Source: a bacterium
GTDB lineage: Bacteria > Chlamydiota > Chlamydiia > Chlamydiales > SM23-39
Direction: 5' to 3'
Assembly: GCA_021811265.1 (NCBI GenBank)
Contig: JAJZPH010000007.1
Span: forward strand, 1-54,727
DNA: 54,727 nt
Shown: piece by piece, positions 33,701 through 41,288 of the stretch
Position numbering within the stretch: position 1 is the first letter of the stretch
Layout of the letters: each line of letters opens with the position of its first letter
Translations under genes and position numbers: made by a program
The notes under the pieces: model-generated
Told to the model about the DNA's origin: nothing
What the model saw: the letters and a program-made list of their open reading frames with translations, nothing else
Databases searched by the model: none

Positions 33701-34018
33701 GAGCTTTACCATCGTTTGGGCAGCAGCGTCTCTGTTTCCGAAATTGACCAGATTTTTTCGGAAATTTGCGACCGATTTGGCAAACCCCCTTTAGAAGTAC
33801 GCTACCTCTATCACCTTGCCAAAGTAAGGCTCTTTTCTTCGCACAGCAGCATCACATCGATCAAGTGGAGTGCAAAAGGGCTTCTTTTAGAACAATCTGT
33901 GAAAGGAAAAATCAATGAAAAAAGAATAAATCCTCCGGCCAAAACATTACAGCCAGAAGAGTTCGAAGAGTTTCTCATTGACAAGATAAAAGAGAACTTC
34001 CCAACCCACGCCCCTTAA
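30740..34018 (+). CDS. mfd: Transcription-repair coupling factor
   Basis: The 1092-residue product has the Mfd layout. A UvrB-like N-terminal region (GGILDLFPPTAFAPYRIEFFGD) is followed by the RNA-polymerase-interacting domain (LSPGDLVVHFHSGIGKFRGIE). Then come the RecG-like translocase motor with Walker A GDVGYGKTEVALRAAF, DEEQRFGV, SATPIPRTLYMSL and QLRGRVGR, and a C-terminal TRCF domain (PPSYISETSIRLELYHRLG). It removes stalled RNA polymerase and recruits UvrA. The start is a GTG at 30740, since the next ATG (MGEDTAKA) would cut the conserved N-terminus. No clear Shine-Dalgarno. Confidence 0.95.
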   Translation: MLAHIQKSPFLQFLKKTVEEKASFTFFCDRMGEDTAKAILLAWIQECTQKNLLLITANDASFLCQDLSFFLTTPPEVFPALEPSGQGISQSPEIIGQRIKILHALAQKEKKFLVSSLPALLGKLPPKESLEKKSFVVKTKEQAPFSEFANLLSCMGYVRTSLVTEKGTFAIRGGILDLFPPTAFAPYRIEFFGDQIESIRIFDAGNQKSIEKVDSFSLLPAIEELSNNKDPSGNIFDYINGNTILVFDDLLALEDQWASLKTEMKKSSTYALSWEDLRKQMQHFPSLYLCKEEAETLFPTMQKRRENIFVEEVSFELFSEKILAERLLHPFVLIDRFVQALLPQKEEIHLPEDLALLEKEPIAILFLSDSEHQEKELLAKIEQKKIHLPEKSSFSRGYLSSGIAIRDIPLLLLPYSFLFQRKKLLRTKQRESTHIPFSEFHELSPGDLVVHFHSGIGKFRGIESQKNHLGKSEEFLVIEYAGNSKLYVPLSQSHLVSRYIGSHEEKPLLSTLGSQKWLKTKVMAQREIVGYAEELLQLYAERSFIHTTPLPPDSEEVQLFEMDFPYVETSDQIQAIQDVKSDLAKDKPMDRLICGDVGYGKTEVALRAAFKMVIDGKKQVVLLVPTTLLAMQHFETFCQRMSGTGVNIEVLSRFHTPKQNRETIEKAKNGQVDILIGTHRILSQDVSFKDLGLLIIDEEQRFGVRAKEMLKKIKRGVACLTLSATPIPRTLYMSLVHAKEMSTINTPPQDRLPIKSIIATAENSLIEQALLRELARKGQVLFIHNHIDTIFQRTEEIQKLVPSVRAAIVHGQMSSDRIDEIFHEFQNHAYDLLVSTTLIENGIDIPNANTILIDRADTFGLADLYQLRGRVGRWNKEAYAYFLVPAKKELSDVAQKRLHALVEAGGYGGGIKIAMRDLEIRGSGNILGTKQSGQISDIGFHLYCKLLKEAIDALKSKREILFVETKIEIPYTANLPPSYISETSIRLELYHRLGSSVSVSEIDQIFSEICDRFGKPPLEVRYLYHLAKVRLFSSHSSITSIKWSAKGLLLEQSVKGKINEKRINPPAKTLQPEEFEEFLIDKIKENFPTHAP

Positions 34019-34027
34019 AACCCCACC

Positions 34028-34047
34028 AAAGGACCTTGAGGTCCTTT
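34028..34047. terminator. Hairpin between mfd and amn
   Basis: AAAGGACC and GGTCCTTT form an 8-bp stem with a TTGA loop between the convergent genes mfd and amn. On either strand the T-run is short, so it is a candidate bidirectional terminator only. Confidence 0.5.
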
Positions 34048-34051
34048 CTCC

Positions 34052-34909
34052 TCAGGAGGAAAAGGGTTCCCGGCTAGTTAATTCTTGTCCGCTTCTAAAA
34101 TCTTTGAGGGGTAAGTTGCGATGGTAGGATCCTTTGACGGCGCGTGCCTGCATTTCTCTTGCCCTTTTTAATATGCGCACCCCTTTTTCGACGTGATCTG
34201 CGGTATAATTTTCAAAGACAAATTCCGCCGACTTTTTCCTTTTGATCCCATCGCGATTCAAGGGTAGATCGGAAATGAGAAGAAGAGCTCCTAGCGTAAC
34301 CTTTCTTTTATAACTAACAGCAAATAAAGAGGCACACTCCATTTCGATTCCCTGTGCACGAGAATCCTTTACATTTTTGATAAAAGGCTCGTTGAACTCC
34401 CAAAAACGCATGTTGGTGGTATAGGTAATTCCAATGTGATAATCCACCTTCTCGGCTTCCATCACTTCGGTAACTGCTCTTTGCATCAAGAAATTGGCAA
34501 GAGCTGGCACTTCTGGGGGGAAATAATAATCAGAGGTACCCTCGGCCCGAATGCTGGCCACTGGAACTAAATAGTCGCCCACCTTGTATCTGCGGCGCAA
34601 GCCCCCGCACATTCCTAAAAAAATGGCAGCGCGGATGGGCAAAAAAGAGCAGATGTCGACAACAAGCGCTGCGGCGGGAGAGCCAATTTTAAAATCGAGA
34701 ATGGAAACTTCTTCTTTGGGATCATGAGCTGCTTTGAACATGGTCCCCTCATGCATGGGGACTCCCCTCTTTTGTGAAAAATATTCTACATATCTTGGGA
34801 AATTCGTGAGAATAAGCGAGGGCTGGAACTCAGATGCTTTACTACCGGAATAACGTTCCAAAGTCTCTAAAGCAACTTCGGACTCCAAAGGGTCTTTTTC
34901 AGGAGGCAT
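34052..34909 (-). CDS. amn: AMP nucleosidase
   Basis: The start is the ATG at 34909, with AAAGGA upstream; a GTG extends the frame by 12 codons without a Shine-Dalgarno. The 285-residue product has the PNP/UDP phosphorylase fold: AIFLGMCGGLRRRYKVGDYLVP (phosphate/ribose site), GIEMECASLFAVSYKRKV (the ME motif contacting ribose) and LLISDLPLNRDG, whose Asp is in the catalytic position. It cleaves AMP to adenine and ribose-5-phosphate. The substrate comes from the family and from CT751 synteny next to efp (CT752). Confidence 0.87.
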   Translation of the reverse strand: MPPEKDPLESEVALETLERYSGSKASEFQPSLILTNFPRYVEYFSQKRGVPMHEGTMFKAAHDPKEEVSILDFKIGSPAAALVVDICSFLPIRAAIFLGMCGGLRRRYKVGDYLVPVASIRAEGTSDYYFPPEVPALANFLMQRAVTEVMEAEKVDYHIGITYTTNMRFWEFNEPFIKNVKDSRAQGIEMECASLFAVSYKRKVTLGALLLISDLPLNRDGIKRKKSAEFVFENYTADHVEKGVRILKRAREMQARAVKGSYHRNLPLKDFRSGQELTSREPFSS

Positions 34910-35037
34910 TTTTTTTTCCTTTGAGCTAGTTTTATACCGAAACACCTTTTTTGCTCAACCTAGAAAAAGTCTACGTTTGAAATTTAAGAAAAAATTAATC
35001 AAAATAGGGCCATATTTACAAAATAAGGAAAAATCCC

Positions 35038-35604
35038 ATGGCACAAGCAAGTACCAACGAAATCAAACCCGGCATGAAAGTAGAAGTGGACAGAGAACCC
35101 TATCTTGTCATTGCAAACGAATTTGTAAAACCCGGCAAAGGGCAAGCCTTTAACCGCATCAAGCTCAAAAATATTTTGACCGGCAAGGTATTAGAGCGCA
35201 CCTTCAAATCGGGCGACAAACTGGATCTTGCAGACGTAGAAGAAGAGCAAATGCGCCTTCTCTACACAGAATCAGATGGTGCCATCTTCATGGATGACAA
35301 AACCTTTGAGCAGAGAACGGTCTCCTTCGACGTCATCAAAGAAAACAGACAGTGGCTCAAAGAGGATGTTGTCTACGATATTATTTTCTATAAAGGCTCT
35401 GCCGTGGAGGTCATCCCCCCCACCTTCATGGAGCTAAAAATCGTCGACACAGCCCCTGGCGTGCGTGGAGATACGGCGTCCGGCCGTGTCATGAAAGCTG
35501 CCACGTTAGAAACGGGAGCGAAAATCCAAATCCCCATCTTCATCAATAATGAAGAGATGATCAAGGTAGACACGCGCACCTGCGAATATGTCTCGCGCGT
35601 CTGA
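35038..35604 (+). CDS. efp: Translation elongation factor P
   Basis: The 188-residue product has the three beta-barrel domains of EF-P. The domain I loop contains VKPGKGQAFNRIKLKN, whose Lys in PGKGQ is in the position lysylated in E. coli EF-P (Lys34). Domain III ends with the conserved ETGAKIQIPIFINNEEMIKVDTRTCEYVSRV. EF-P relieves ribosome stalling at proline runs. The 3' end overlaps the EpmA-like gene by 17 bases, which supports modification of this copy. C. trachomatis encodes two EF-P genes; this one is at the CT752 position. Confidence 0.97.
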   Translation: MAQASTNEIKPGMKVEVDREPYLVIANEFVKPGKGQAFNRIKLKNILTGKVLERTFKSGDKLDLADVEEEQMRLLYTESDGAIFMDDKTFEQRTVSFDVIKENRQWLKEDVVYDIIFYKGSAVEVIPPTFMELKIVDTAPGVRGDTASGRVMKAATLETGAKIQIPIFINNEEMIKVDTRTCEYVSRV

Positions 35605-36535
35605 CCACATCCAGGTTTTACAAGACCGCGCCCTGATGTTAAAAAAAGTGCGGTCTTTTTTCTCCAAGAGAAAAGTTTTGGAGGTCGATTGCCCTATTCT
35701 TTCGCAATATGCCACGATCGATGCCCACATCGATGTAATGCACACATCTCCTCTGGACGATAAACTCTATTATTTACACACCTCTGCTGAATATGGCATG
35801 AAGCGGCTCTTGAGCCTTGGCATGCCCGACATTTTTCAGCTCTCGCACGTCTTTCGAAAAAAAGAGCTCGGCGCCCTCCACAATCCCGAATTTACCCTCA
35901 TCGAATGGTATCGAAAAAACTTTTCCTTTTCCCAAATGATGCAAGAGACGCTATCTCTTTTACTCCTCTTTTTTGGCAAGGTTCCCATCCAACAACAAAC
36001 CTACAAAGAGCTTTTTTTAGAAAAAGCCCATCTCGATCCCCATCTGGCGAATACAAAAACTCTCTCTTCCTACCTCGTAGAGAAAAAAACCCTCTCTTCT
36101 CATGACCCTTCACTAGATAGAGAGACGCTCCTCCAGCTCATTTTGACCCATCACATCGAACCCAACCTCGAGAAAAACCAGCTTTTTGTTCTGACCGACT
36201 TTCCTCCCTCGCAAGCAGCGCTTGCCCAAATCGAAGAAACAGCTCTCGAAAAAGTAGCCAAACGTTTTGAAATTTATTACCAAGGCATAGAACTTGCCAA
36301 TGGATATTTAGAACTAAGAGATCCTCTCGAACTTAGAAAACGATTTTCCACTTGGAATGAAGAGAGGAAAAGGTTGCAAAAAGAGGCATTTGCTCTCGAC
36401 GACCGCCTTCTCACAGCACTTACCCGCCTACCCCCCTGCTCTGGGGTTGCCGTTGGATTTGACCGTCTTTTAATGCTGAGACATGGGAAAAAAAGCATTG
36501 AAGAAGTATTGCCGTTTTCCTTCGAAAATGCTTGA
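35588..36535 (+). CDS. epmA: EF-P--(R)-beta-lysine ligase EpmA-like (class II LysRS paralogue)
   Basis: The 315-residue product is the catalytic core of a class II lysyl-tRNA synthetase without the anticodon-binding domain, the architecture of EpmA/PoxA/GenX. Motif 2 is DIFQLSHVFRKKELGALHNPEFTLIEWYR and motif 3 is GVAVGFDRLLML; ELANGYLELRDP is the amino-acid-site region. It overlaps efp by 17 bases, so the ligase and its substrate are translationally coupled. EpmB (lysine 2,3-aminomutase), which makes (R)-beta-lysine in E. coli, is not in the window, so alpha-lysine transfer or a distant EpmB are both possible. Confidence 0.92.
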   Translation: MSRASDHIQVLQDRALMLKKVRSFFSKRKVLEVDCPILSQYATIDAHIDVMHTSPLDDKLYYLHTSAEYGMKRLLSLGMPDIFQLSHVFRKKELGALHNPEFTLIEWYRKNFSFSQMMQETLSLLLLFFGKVPIQQQTYKELFLEKAHLDPHLANTKTLSSYLVEKKTLSSHDPSLDRETLLQLILTHHIEPNLEKNQLFVLTDFPPSQAALAQIEETALEKVAKRFEIYYQGIELANGYLELRDPLELRKRFSTWNEERKRLQKEAFALDDRLLTALTRLPPCSGVAVGFDRLLMLRHGKKSIEEVLPFSFENA

Positions 36536-36541
36536 GAAAAT

Positions 36542-37732
36542 TTAAGATTTTCCTTCTTCCCACTTAATAGATTCAAAAGCTTTTGATGCTTCTTCAACTG
36601 ATAGAGTTTTTACTTCTGCTTCCCTGCTTGCGTCCTTTACAAAGGTGGCACTTAACCACCCTGCTCGCTCCATCCATCCCAACTGAATCGTCAATTCTTC
36701 TCGGCCTACGGAAAGTTTCTCCATCATAACCCAATAAGTTAACTTTCCTGCAGTAATAGAATCGCCAAAAAAACTAATCTCACCAGTTTTCAAATCTACG
36801 CGTCCTTCGATCTTTGGACTGAATACAATGTCAGCCATAGACACACCCACCGTAGCAGCCTCGGGAATAAGTTGAGAAATGTCCATTTTTCGTCTCTCCC
36901 CTTGTGCAAGGGTTATTTCAAAAGTCCCGTCGGACAGAAAACTATAAGAAGTCATATTTGGGGGAAAAAGACTCTGCAAAACTTGATTACCAAGTTCAGG
37001 ATTTTTACTAAAACATCCTGTTAATGTTGCAATCAAGTTGCGTCTAGCTTCTTCTTTGGTTTCCACTCTCTCTTCATCTGGATATTTAATAATAACCGTT
37101 GGTCCCGAATGAGTTTCAGACATCTTTTCAGAAGTAGCAGCTAGCTCTGGCTCTTCACGAGGAGCTAGAGATAAAACGGTAGTTGAAGAAGTGCTGGACG
37201 AAGACGACGCTGACGGAGCAGCTTGATCATCAATTGGTGGTCTGAACAAAGTTTTTTGAGATTGGGCAGATGGTGTTTCTTCTAACAAACCAAGATCTTC
37301 GGCATCAAAAAAAGTGTCTTCGTCATCTTCACCAAGGGATTCACCTGGAGCAATTCCTGTTTCGTCTGCAATACCTTCAATTTTTTCTTTTGTTGTCGGC
37401 TCTTTTTTAGATGCGTCTCCTGAGTCTGCTGCTGCTGCTGGTGGTGCGGAGGGAGGGACAGAATCTGGAAGAGGAGCGGCGGCGGCGGCAACTGGCTTCT
37501 GAATTTGAGGAACAGGCACTGGAGCGACGACGGGTCTTGGCTCTTCGCGAGTGACCTTTCTACTGCCCATTAACCAGCGAAAAGACAAGACATAAGCAAG
37601 GCCTTGGAGAGCTCTGAAAGCAATGTGTGCAATGGTGCAAATAAGAGCACCTATTTTGCGTGCAACCCAACAGACTCCATTTACTGGAGCACAAACCATT
37701 CTAACTCCTAAGCTCGCTCCATTTGTTGACAT
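36542..37732 (-). CDS. Hypothetical protein with hydrophobic N-terminus and Pro/Ala-rich linker, candidate secreted effector
   Basis: The 396-residue product has an N-terminal hydrophobic region of about residues 8-55 without a clear cleavage site (VCWVARKIGALICTIAHIAF). A Pro/Ala/Val-rich linker follows (about 65-105), then an acidic stretch (GEDDEDTFFDAEDLG), a Ser-rich patch and a folded C-terminal part from about 215 (GPTVIIKYPDEERVETKEEA to the end). Order-disorder-order with a hydrophobic N-terminus and no Sec signal is common in chlamydial type III effectors and Incs, but I recognise no named family. It ends 7 bases from the convergent epmA-like gene. Effector status is inferred. Confidence 0.65.
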   Translation of the reverse strand: MSTNGASLGVRMVCAPVNGVCWVARKIGALICTIAHIAFRALQGLAYVLSFRWLMGSRKVTREEPRPVVAPVPVPQIQKPVAAAAAPLPDSVPPSAPPAAAADSGDASKKEPTTKEKIEGIADETGIAPGESLGEDDEDTFFDAEDLGLLEETPSAQSQKTLFRPPIDDQAAPSASSSSSTSSTTVLSLAPREEPELAATSEKMSETHSGPTVIIKYPDEERVETKEEARRNLIATLTGCFSKNPELGNQVLQSLFPPNMTSYSFLSDGTFEITLAQGERRKMDISQLIPEAATVGVSMADIVFSPKIEGRVDLKTGEISFFGDSITAGKLTYWVMMEKLSVGREELTIQLGWMERAGWLSATFVKDASREAEVKTLSVEEASKAFESIKWEEGKS

Positions 37733-37859
37733 AGTTTCTCCTAATTTTCATTAACTATTCTAACTGACTTATCAAATACTGTCAACATTAAAATTAAATG
37801 TCTATACATGTTTTACAAATCATTTTTTTATTATTGTTAATAAATAATTTTAAAATGAA

Positions 37860-39398
37860 TTATTTCTTTTCCCAATAAATTGGCTTTGTATTTTCAAAAT
37901 AAGCCCAAAAGTAGATTCCTATGCTGAAAAGAGTCAGCAGGACCAGATCATAGGGCATAGAAAGAATACCAAGAGGATTCCAGGGAGTAAAATTATTGGT
38001 AACAAAACGGGCGTCTCCCAATAGAGAAACCAGAAGGATGCCCAAAAGAAAAACGGGCAGCCAGAGGGATCGGCGAAACTCCACTTTTTGTCTTTTAAAG
38101 ACAAAAAAAGCAGGATAGCCTGTGAAAATCAAAAAAATACTTACCAAATTCCAAGGCCAAGAAGACCAGTAGATGAGAAAACTAGAAACAATAAAGCCCA
38201 CAAGGGTCAAAAAAGAGGCATAAGGCAAACGGAAAGGCCTCTCAACATCGCTTTTTGTTGTGCGTAAAATCGCTAAAGATAAAGCAGCAGAGGCGTAAGG
38301 GACGATTACCGTGCTCGTGGCAATTAGGACAATGGACGGGAAGTTTGTAATGGCGATGAGAATAATGGTCGTTAATAAAGAAGCAAACATCAACGAAGCG
38401 GCAGGCGTTCCATATTTTGGATGGATTTTTGCCATGGGGCTCCAAAAAAGATGGTCGTGCGCCATCGCATAGGGCATGCGTCCTTGAATAAGGACCCAGC
38501 TGCCTCCACTCCCCCCTGTCGCAATGATCGCACCAATGGTTGCAATAACGGCAAGATAGGACAGGTGTAAGTCCTTCGCCACCTGCGATAGGGGCGATGC
38601 AATTTGCGCCATATTGCTCCAATCTTTTACACCATCACTCCACCGAGTCATGCCGATGAAAACAAAGGTCACAAGCAGATACACTAAGGTCGTGAGCAGA
38701 ATGGAGATCACAAGAGCCCAAGGAATAGTTTTTGCAGGTTTTTTGATCTCTTCGATGGGCACCACAATCGACTCAAATCCCGTAAACGACCAGAAAAAAA
38801 GAGCAACGGAAAGAGCCACGTTTTCCCATCCAAAGGGAAAGAAGGGAGAAAAATTGGAAAATTCTACATAAAAAGAGCCGATGGCAAAAAAAAGAAAGAG
38901 CGGTATCAGCCTGCCGATCGTCGTAATGATGCTATAGAGCCCTCCCCAGCGCACTCCATGGAGATTGATCAGAGTAAAGGCCCAAAGGGCAACGACGGCA
39001 AGAGTAACCCCATGGGCCGTCAGCACGCCATTGACCGCAAGTCCCGGAATATAAAAGCCCAAATAAACAATAAAGATGTCAATAATTGCCGCAGAGCCGA
39101 TGAAAAGATACAGAAAATAGCCCCAGCCCATAAGGAAACCCGTCAAATCTCCCATGGCCACTCGCGGGAAATAATAGGGTCCGCCAGAAATGGGAAAAGT
39201 AGAACCAAGTTCTGCATAGATCAAGGACAAACATAAAGCAAGGGCTCCTGCAGCCACTATCCCCAAGAGCAGACTAGGCCCCGCCAAGCTGGCCATTGCA
39301 GCAGGAAGAGCAAAAATTCCAGAGCCGATCATATTGCCCACACCAAGAGAAACCAGCATGATCAGCCCAATTTCTTTTTTCAACTTGATACGATCCAT
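37860..39398 (-). CDS. APC-family amino-acid permease/antiporter
   Basis: The start is the ATG at 39398, which overlaps the nadE stop in a TGATG arrangement; the longer frame back to 39464 would lie in nadE. The 512-residue product has about 12 hydrophobic segments. The APC signature GLIMLVSLGVGNMIGSGIFALP lies in helix 1, and FWSFTGFESIVVPIEEIKKPAKTIPWALV is the helix 6-7 region. The family exchanges basic amino acids/polyamines or transports glutamate-type substrates; the substrate cannot be told by eye. It is translationally coupled to NAD synthetase. Confidence 0.88.
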   Translation of the reverse strand: MDRIKLKKEIGLIMLVSLGVGNMIGSGIFALPAAMASLAGPSLLLGIVAAGALALCLSLIYAELGSTFPISGGPYYFPRVAMGDLTGFLMGWGYFLYLFIGSAAIIDIFIVYLGFYIPGLAVNGVLTAHGVTLAVVALWAFTLINLHGVRWGGLYSIITTIGRLIPLFLFFAIGSFYVEFSNFSPFFPFGWENVALSVALFFWSFTGFESIVVPIEEIKKPAKTIPWALVISILLTTLVYLLVTFVFIGMTRWSDGVKDWSNMAQIASPLSQVAKDLHLSYLAVIATIGAIIATGGSGGSWVLIQGRMPYAMAHDHLFWSPMAKIHPKYGTPAASLMFASLLTTIILIAITNFPSIVLIATSTVIVPYASAALSLAILRTTKSDVERPFRLPYASFLTLVGFIVSSFLIYWSSWPWNLVSIFLIFTGYPAFFVFKRQKVEFRRSLWLPVFLLGILLVSLLGDARFVTNNFTPWNPLGILSMPYDLVLLTLFSIGIYFWAYFENTKPIYWEKK

Positions 39399-41035
39399 CA
39401 GTAAACCCATCTTTGTACTATGGGCAAAACGCGCCCTTTCGTAAAAGCCCTTTTCGTCACACAAATGGAAGGAGGGCCCTGTCTTCTTTTGTACTCCGAT
39501 CGATGGATCCTACGAATGAGATCTTTCACCATTTCCAGATCCAGCCGATGCTTTTTTGCAATTGACTCTGCGGACATATGCTCTTCTACATATTCGCCAA
39601 GCACTATGTCCAGTTGATCATAGGGAGGCAGAGTATCCTGATCTTTCTGGTTGTAGCTCAGCTCTGCAGAGGGAGCTTTTTCTAGAATCGAGCGGGGAAT
39701 GATCTCTTCTTTTCGATTGATCCAGCGGGCAAGTTTGTAGACCATGGTCTTGGAAACATCTCCAATGACGTCAAGACCCCCGGCCATATCTCCATACAAA
39801 GTGGTATATCCCATCGCTATTTCACTTTTATTGCCCGTACTCAAGACAATATAGCCAAACTTATTTGAAAGAGCCATGAGAATCATCCCGCGAATGCGCG
39901 CTTGCACATTTTCTTCTGTAGTATCAGGGGCTCTGCCCAAAAATTGACCACTCAATAGATCGAGAAAATGTTGAAAAAGGCCATCGATGGGAATATCTTT
40001 GCGCTCGATACCTAACCTGTCAGCAAGTTGTACGGAATCTTCTAAACTAGAGAGCGAAGAGTAGCGTGATGGCATGCAGAAAGCAATCACATTTTCTTTT
40101 CCGAGCGCATCAACTGCAATGCACGCGGTAAGCGCAGAGTCTATTCCTCCCGAAAGTCCAAAACATGCCTTGGTAAATCCCTGCTTTGCAAAATAGTCTT
40201 TCACACCAAGCTTCAGTGCTTGATACAAATCCTGGATGGGATCGCTTGTGCACAGACAAGTAAGGCTTTTCTGATCGGTGTCCACTACAAGAGTATCTTC
40301 CTCAAAACCTTTTGCCAACTGTACCAACTCGCCTTTCGCATTGATAGAAAGGCTATATCCATCAAAAACCAGCTGGTCATTGGCTCCGACTTGATTGCAG
40401 ACAATCATGGGAGCTTGTAAAAATTTTGCAGCTTTGGAGAAAACATCGAGGCGAACCTCTTTTTTCTGAAAGTAGTAAGGAGAGGCGGAGAGGTTCAGTA
40501 GAAGATCGGGCTGATGTTTTTCGATTTCTTTTAGAGGATCGCGATGGTACCTGGTATAACCTACTCTTCCGGAGTATTGCCAGACATCTTCGCAAATCAC
40601 AATGCCGATTTTTTTCTGACAAAACTCCCACACCTTTTGTTTTTCTCCGGGCTCAAAATATCTACTCTCATCAAAAACAGTATAGGTAGGAAGAAGCGTT
40701 TTATCTTTAAACCCCACACAGGCGCCATCGATGAAAACAGCAGCGCTATTAAACAAAGGCTTGCCAATTTTCTTATTGTTGGCCCGCACAAAACCCACAA
40801 CGACAAAAACACCTTTCGTTTCAGCTGCGATCGTATCCAAACATCCTTCCATTTGCTGGATAAAGTGGGGGAAAAAGAGCAGATCTTCTGGAGGATACCC
40901 GCAAAGGGCAAGCTCTGGGAAAAAAATTACATGGGCGCCTTTCTTTTTTGCCTCTCGGATCTTTTCTACAATTTTTTTGAGATTGTAGGTCAAATCACCC
41001 ACGACAGGGTTGATCTGACAAGCAAAAATGCGCAT
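39398..41035 (-). CDS. nadE: Glutamine-dependent NAD(+) synthetase
   Basis: The start is the ATG at 41035 with GGAGA about 7 bases upstream; the TTG 19 codons earlier is unlikely. The 545-residue product has an N-terminal nitrilase-type glutaminase domain with Glu41 (FFPELALCG), Lys112 (DKTLLPTY) and Cys148 (IGIVICEDVW). The C-terminal NAD synthetase domain has the P-loop LSGGIDSALTACIAVDALG. It amidates deamido-NAD using ammonia from glutamine. Pathogenic Chlamydia lack de novo NAD synthesis as I recall it, so this gene suggests a richer cofactor metabolism here. Confidence 0.95.
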   Translation of the reverse strand: MRIFACQINPVVGDLTYNLKKIVEKIREAKKKGAHVIFFPELALCGYPPEDLLFFPHFIQQMEGCLDTIAAETKGVFVVVGFVRANNKKIGKPLFNSAAVFIDGACVGFKDKTLLPTYTVFDESRYFEPGEKQKVWEFCQKKIGIVICEDVWQYSGRVGYTRYHRDPLKEIEKHQPDLLLNLSASPYYFQKKEVRLDVFSKAAKFLQAPMIVCNQVGANDQLVFDGYSLSINAKGELVQLAKGFEEDTLVVDTDQKSLTCLCTSDPIQDLYQALKLGVKDYFAKQGFTKACFGLSGGIDSALTACIAVDALGKENVIAFCMPSRYSSLSSLEDSVQLADRLGIERKDIPIDGLFQHFLDLLSGQFLGRAPDTTEENVQARIRGMILMALSNKFGYIVLSTGNKSEIAMGYTTLYGDMAGGLDVIGDVSKTMVYKLARWINRKEEIIPRSILEKAPSAELSYNQKDQDTLPPYDQLDIVLGEYVEEHMSAESIAKKHRLDLEMVKDLIRRIHRSEYKRRQGPPSICVTKRAFTKGRVLPIVQRWVY

Positions 41036-41198
41036 CTTAAGATCTCCTAAAAAACGAGCAGGGGAACAAGAAATCTGCTCTAATAGTCTCAATGTAAATT
41101 TTTCCTATCTTCTTTGCAACAGCAGTTCTCTCAGCCGAATTCATTGACGCCTTATCTGCCCGAGCCTTGCGAGGGCTGCCTAAAACTTTTAATTACAC

Positions 41199-41216
41199 CC
41201 AAGTTCTTTGGGTATA
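41199..41216. repeat. Second copy of the palindrome arm
   Basis: CCAAGTTCTTTGGGTATA is identical to 4413-4430 in the palindrome after dnaA. It stands alone here, without the second arm, in the intergenic DNA between nadE and htpG. Confidence 0.7.
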
Positions 41217-41288
41217 CACCTTAAGGCAAACTCTTACTTGACATCAAATTTCCCATCAATTTTTATAATTGTGCAAAGAGAGGAATTC

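Noticed and set aside
41140-41190. GC-rich inverted stretch CGAGCCTTGCGAGGGC as tRNA or attachment site
   Set aside because: It does not fold into a cloverleaf and has no CCA or T-loop; only a short imperfect hairpin.
41241-41271. TTGACA and TATAAT before htpG as a promoter
   Set aside because: Both hexamers are good but the spacer is 20 bases, too long for a standard sigma70 promoter; left unannotated.
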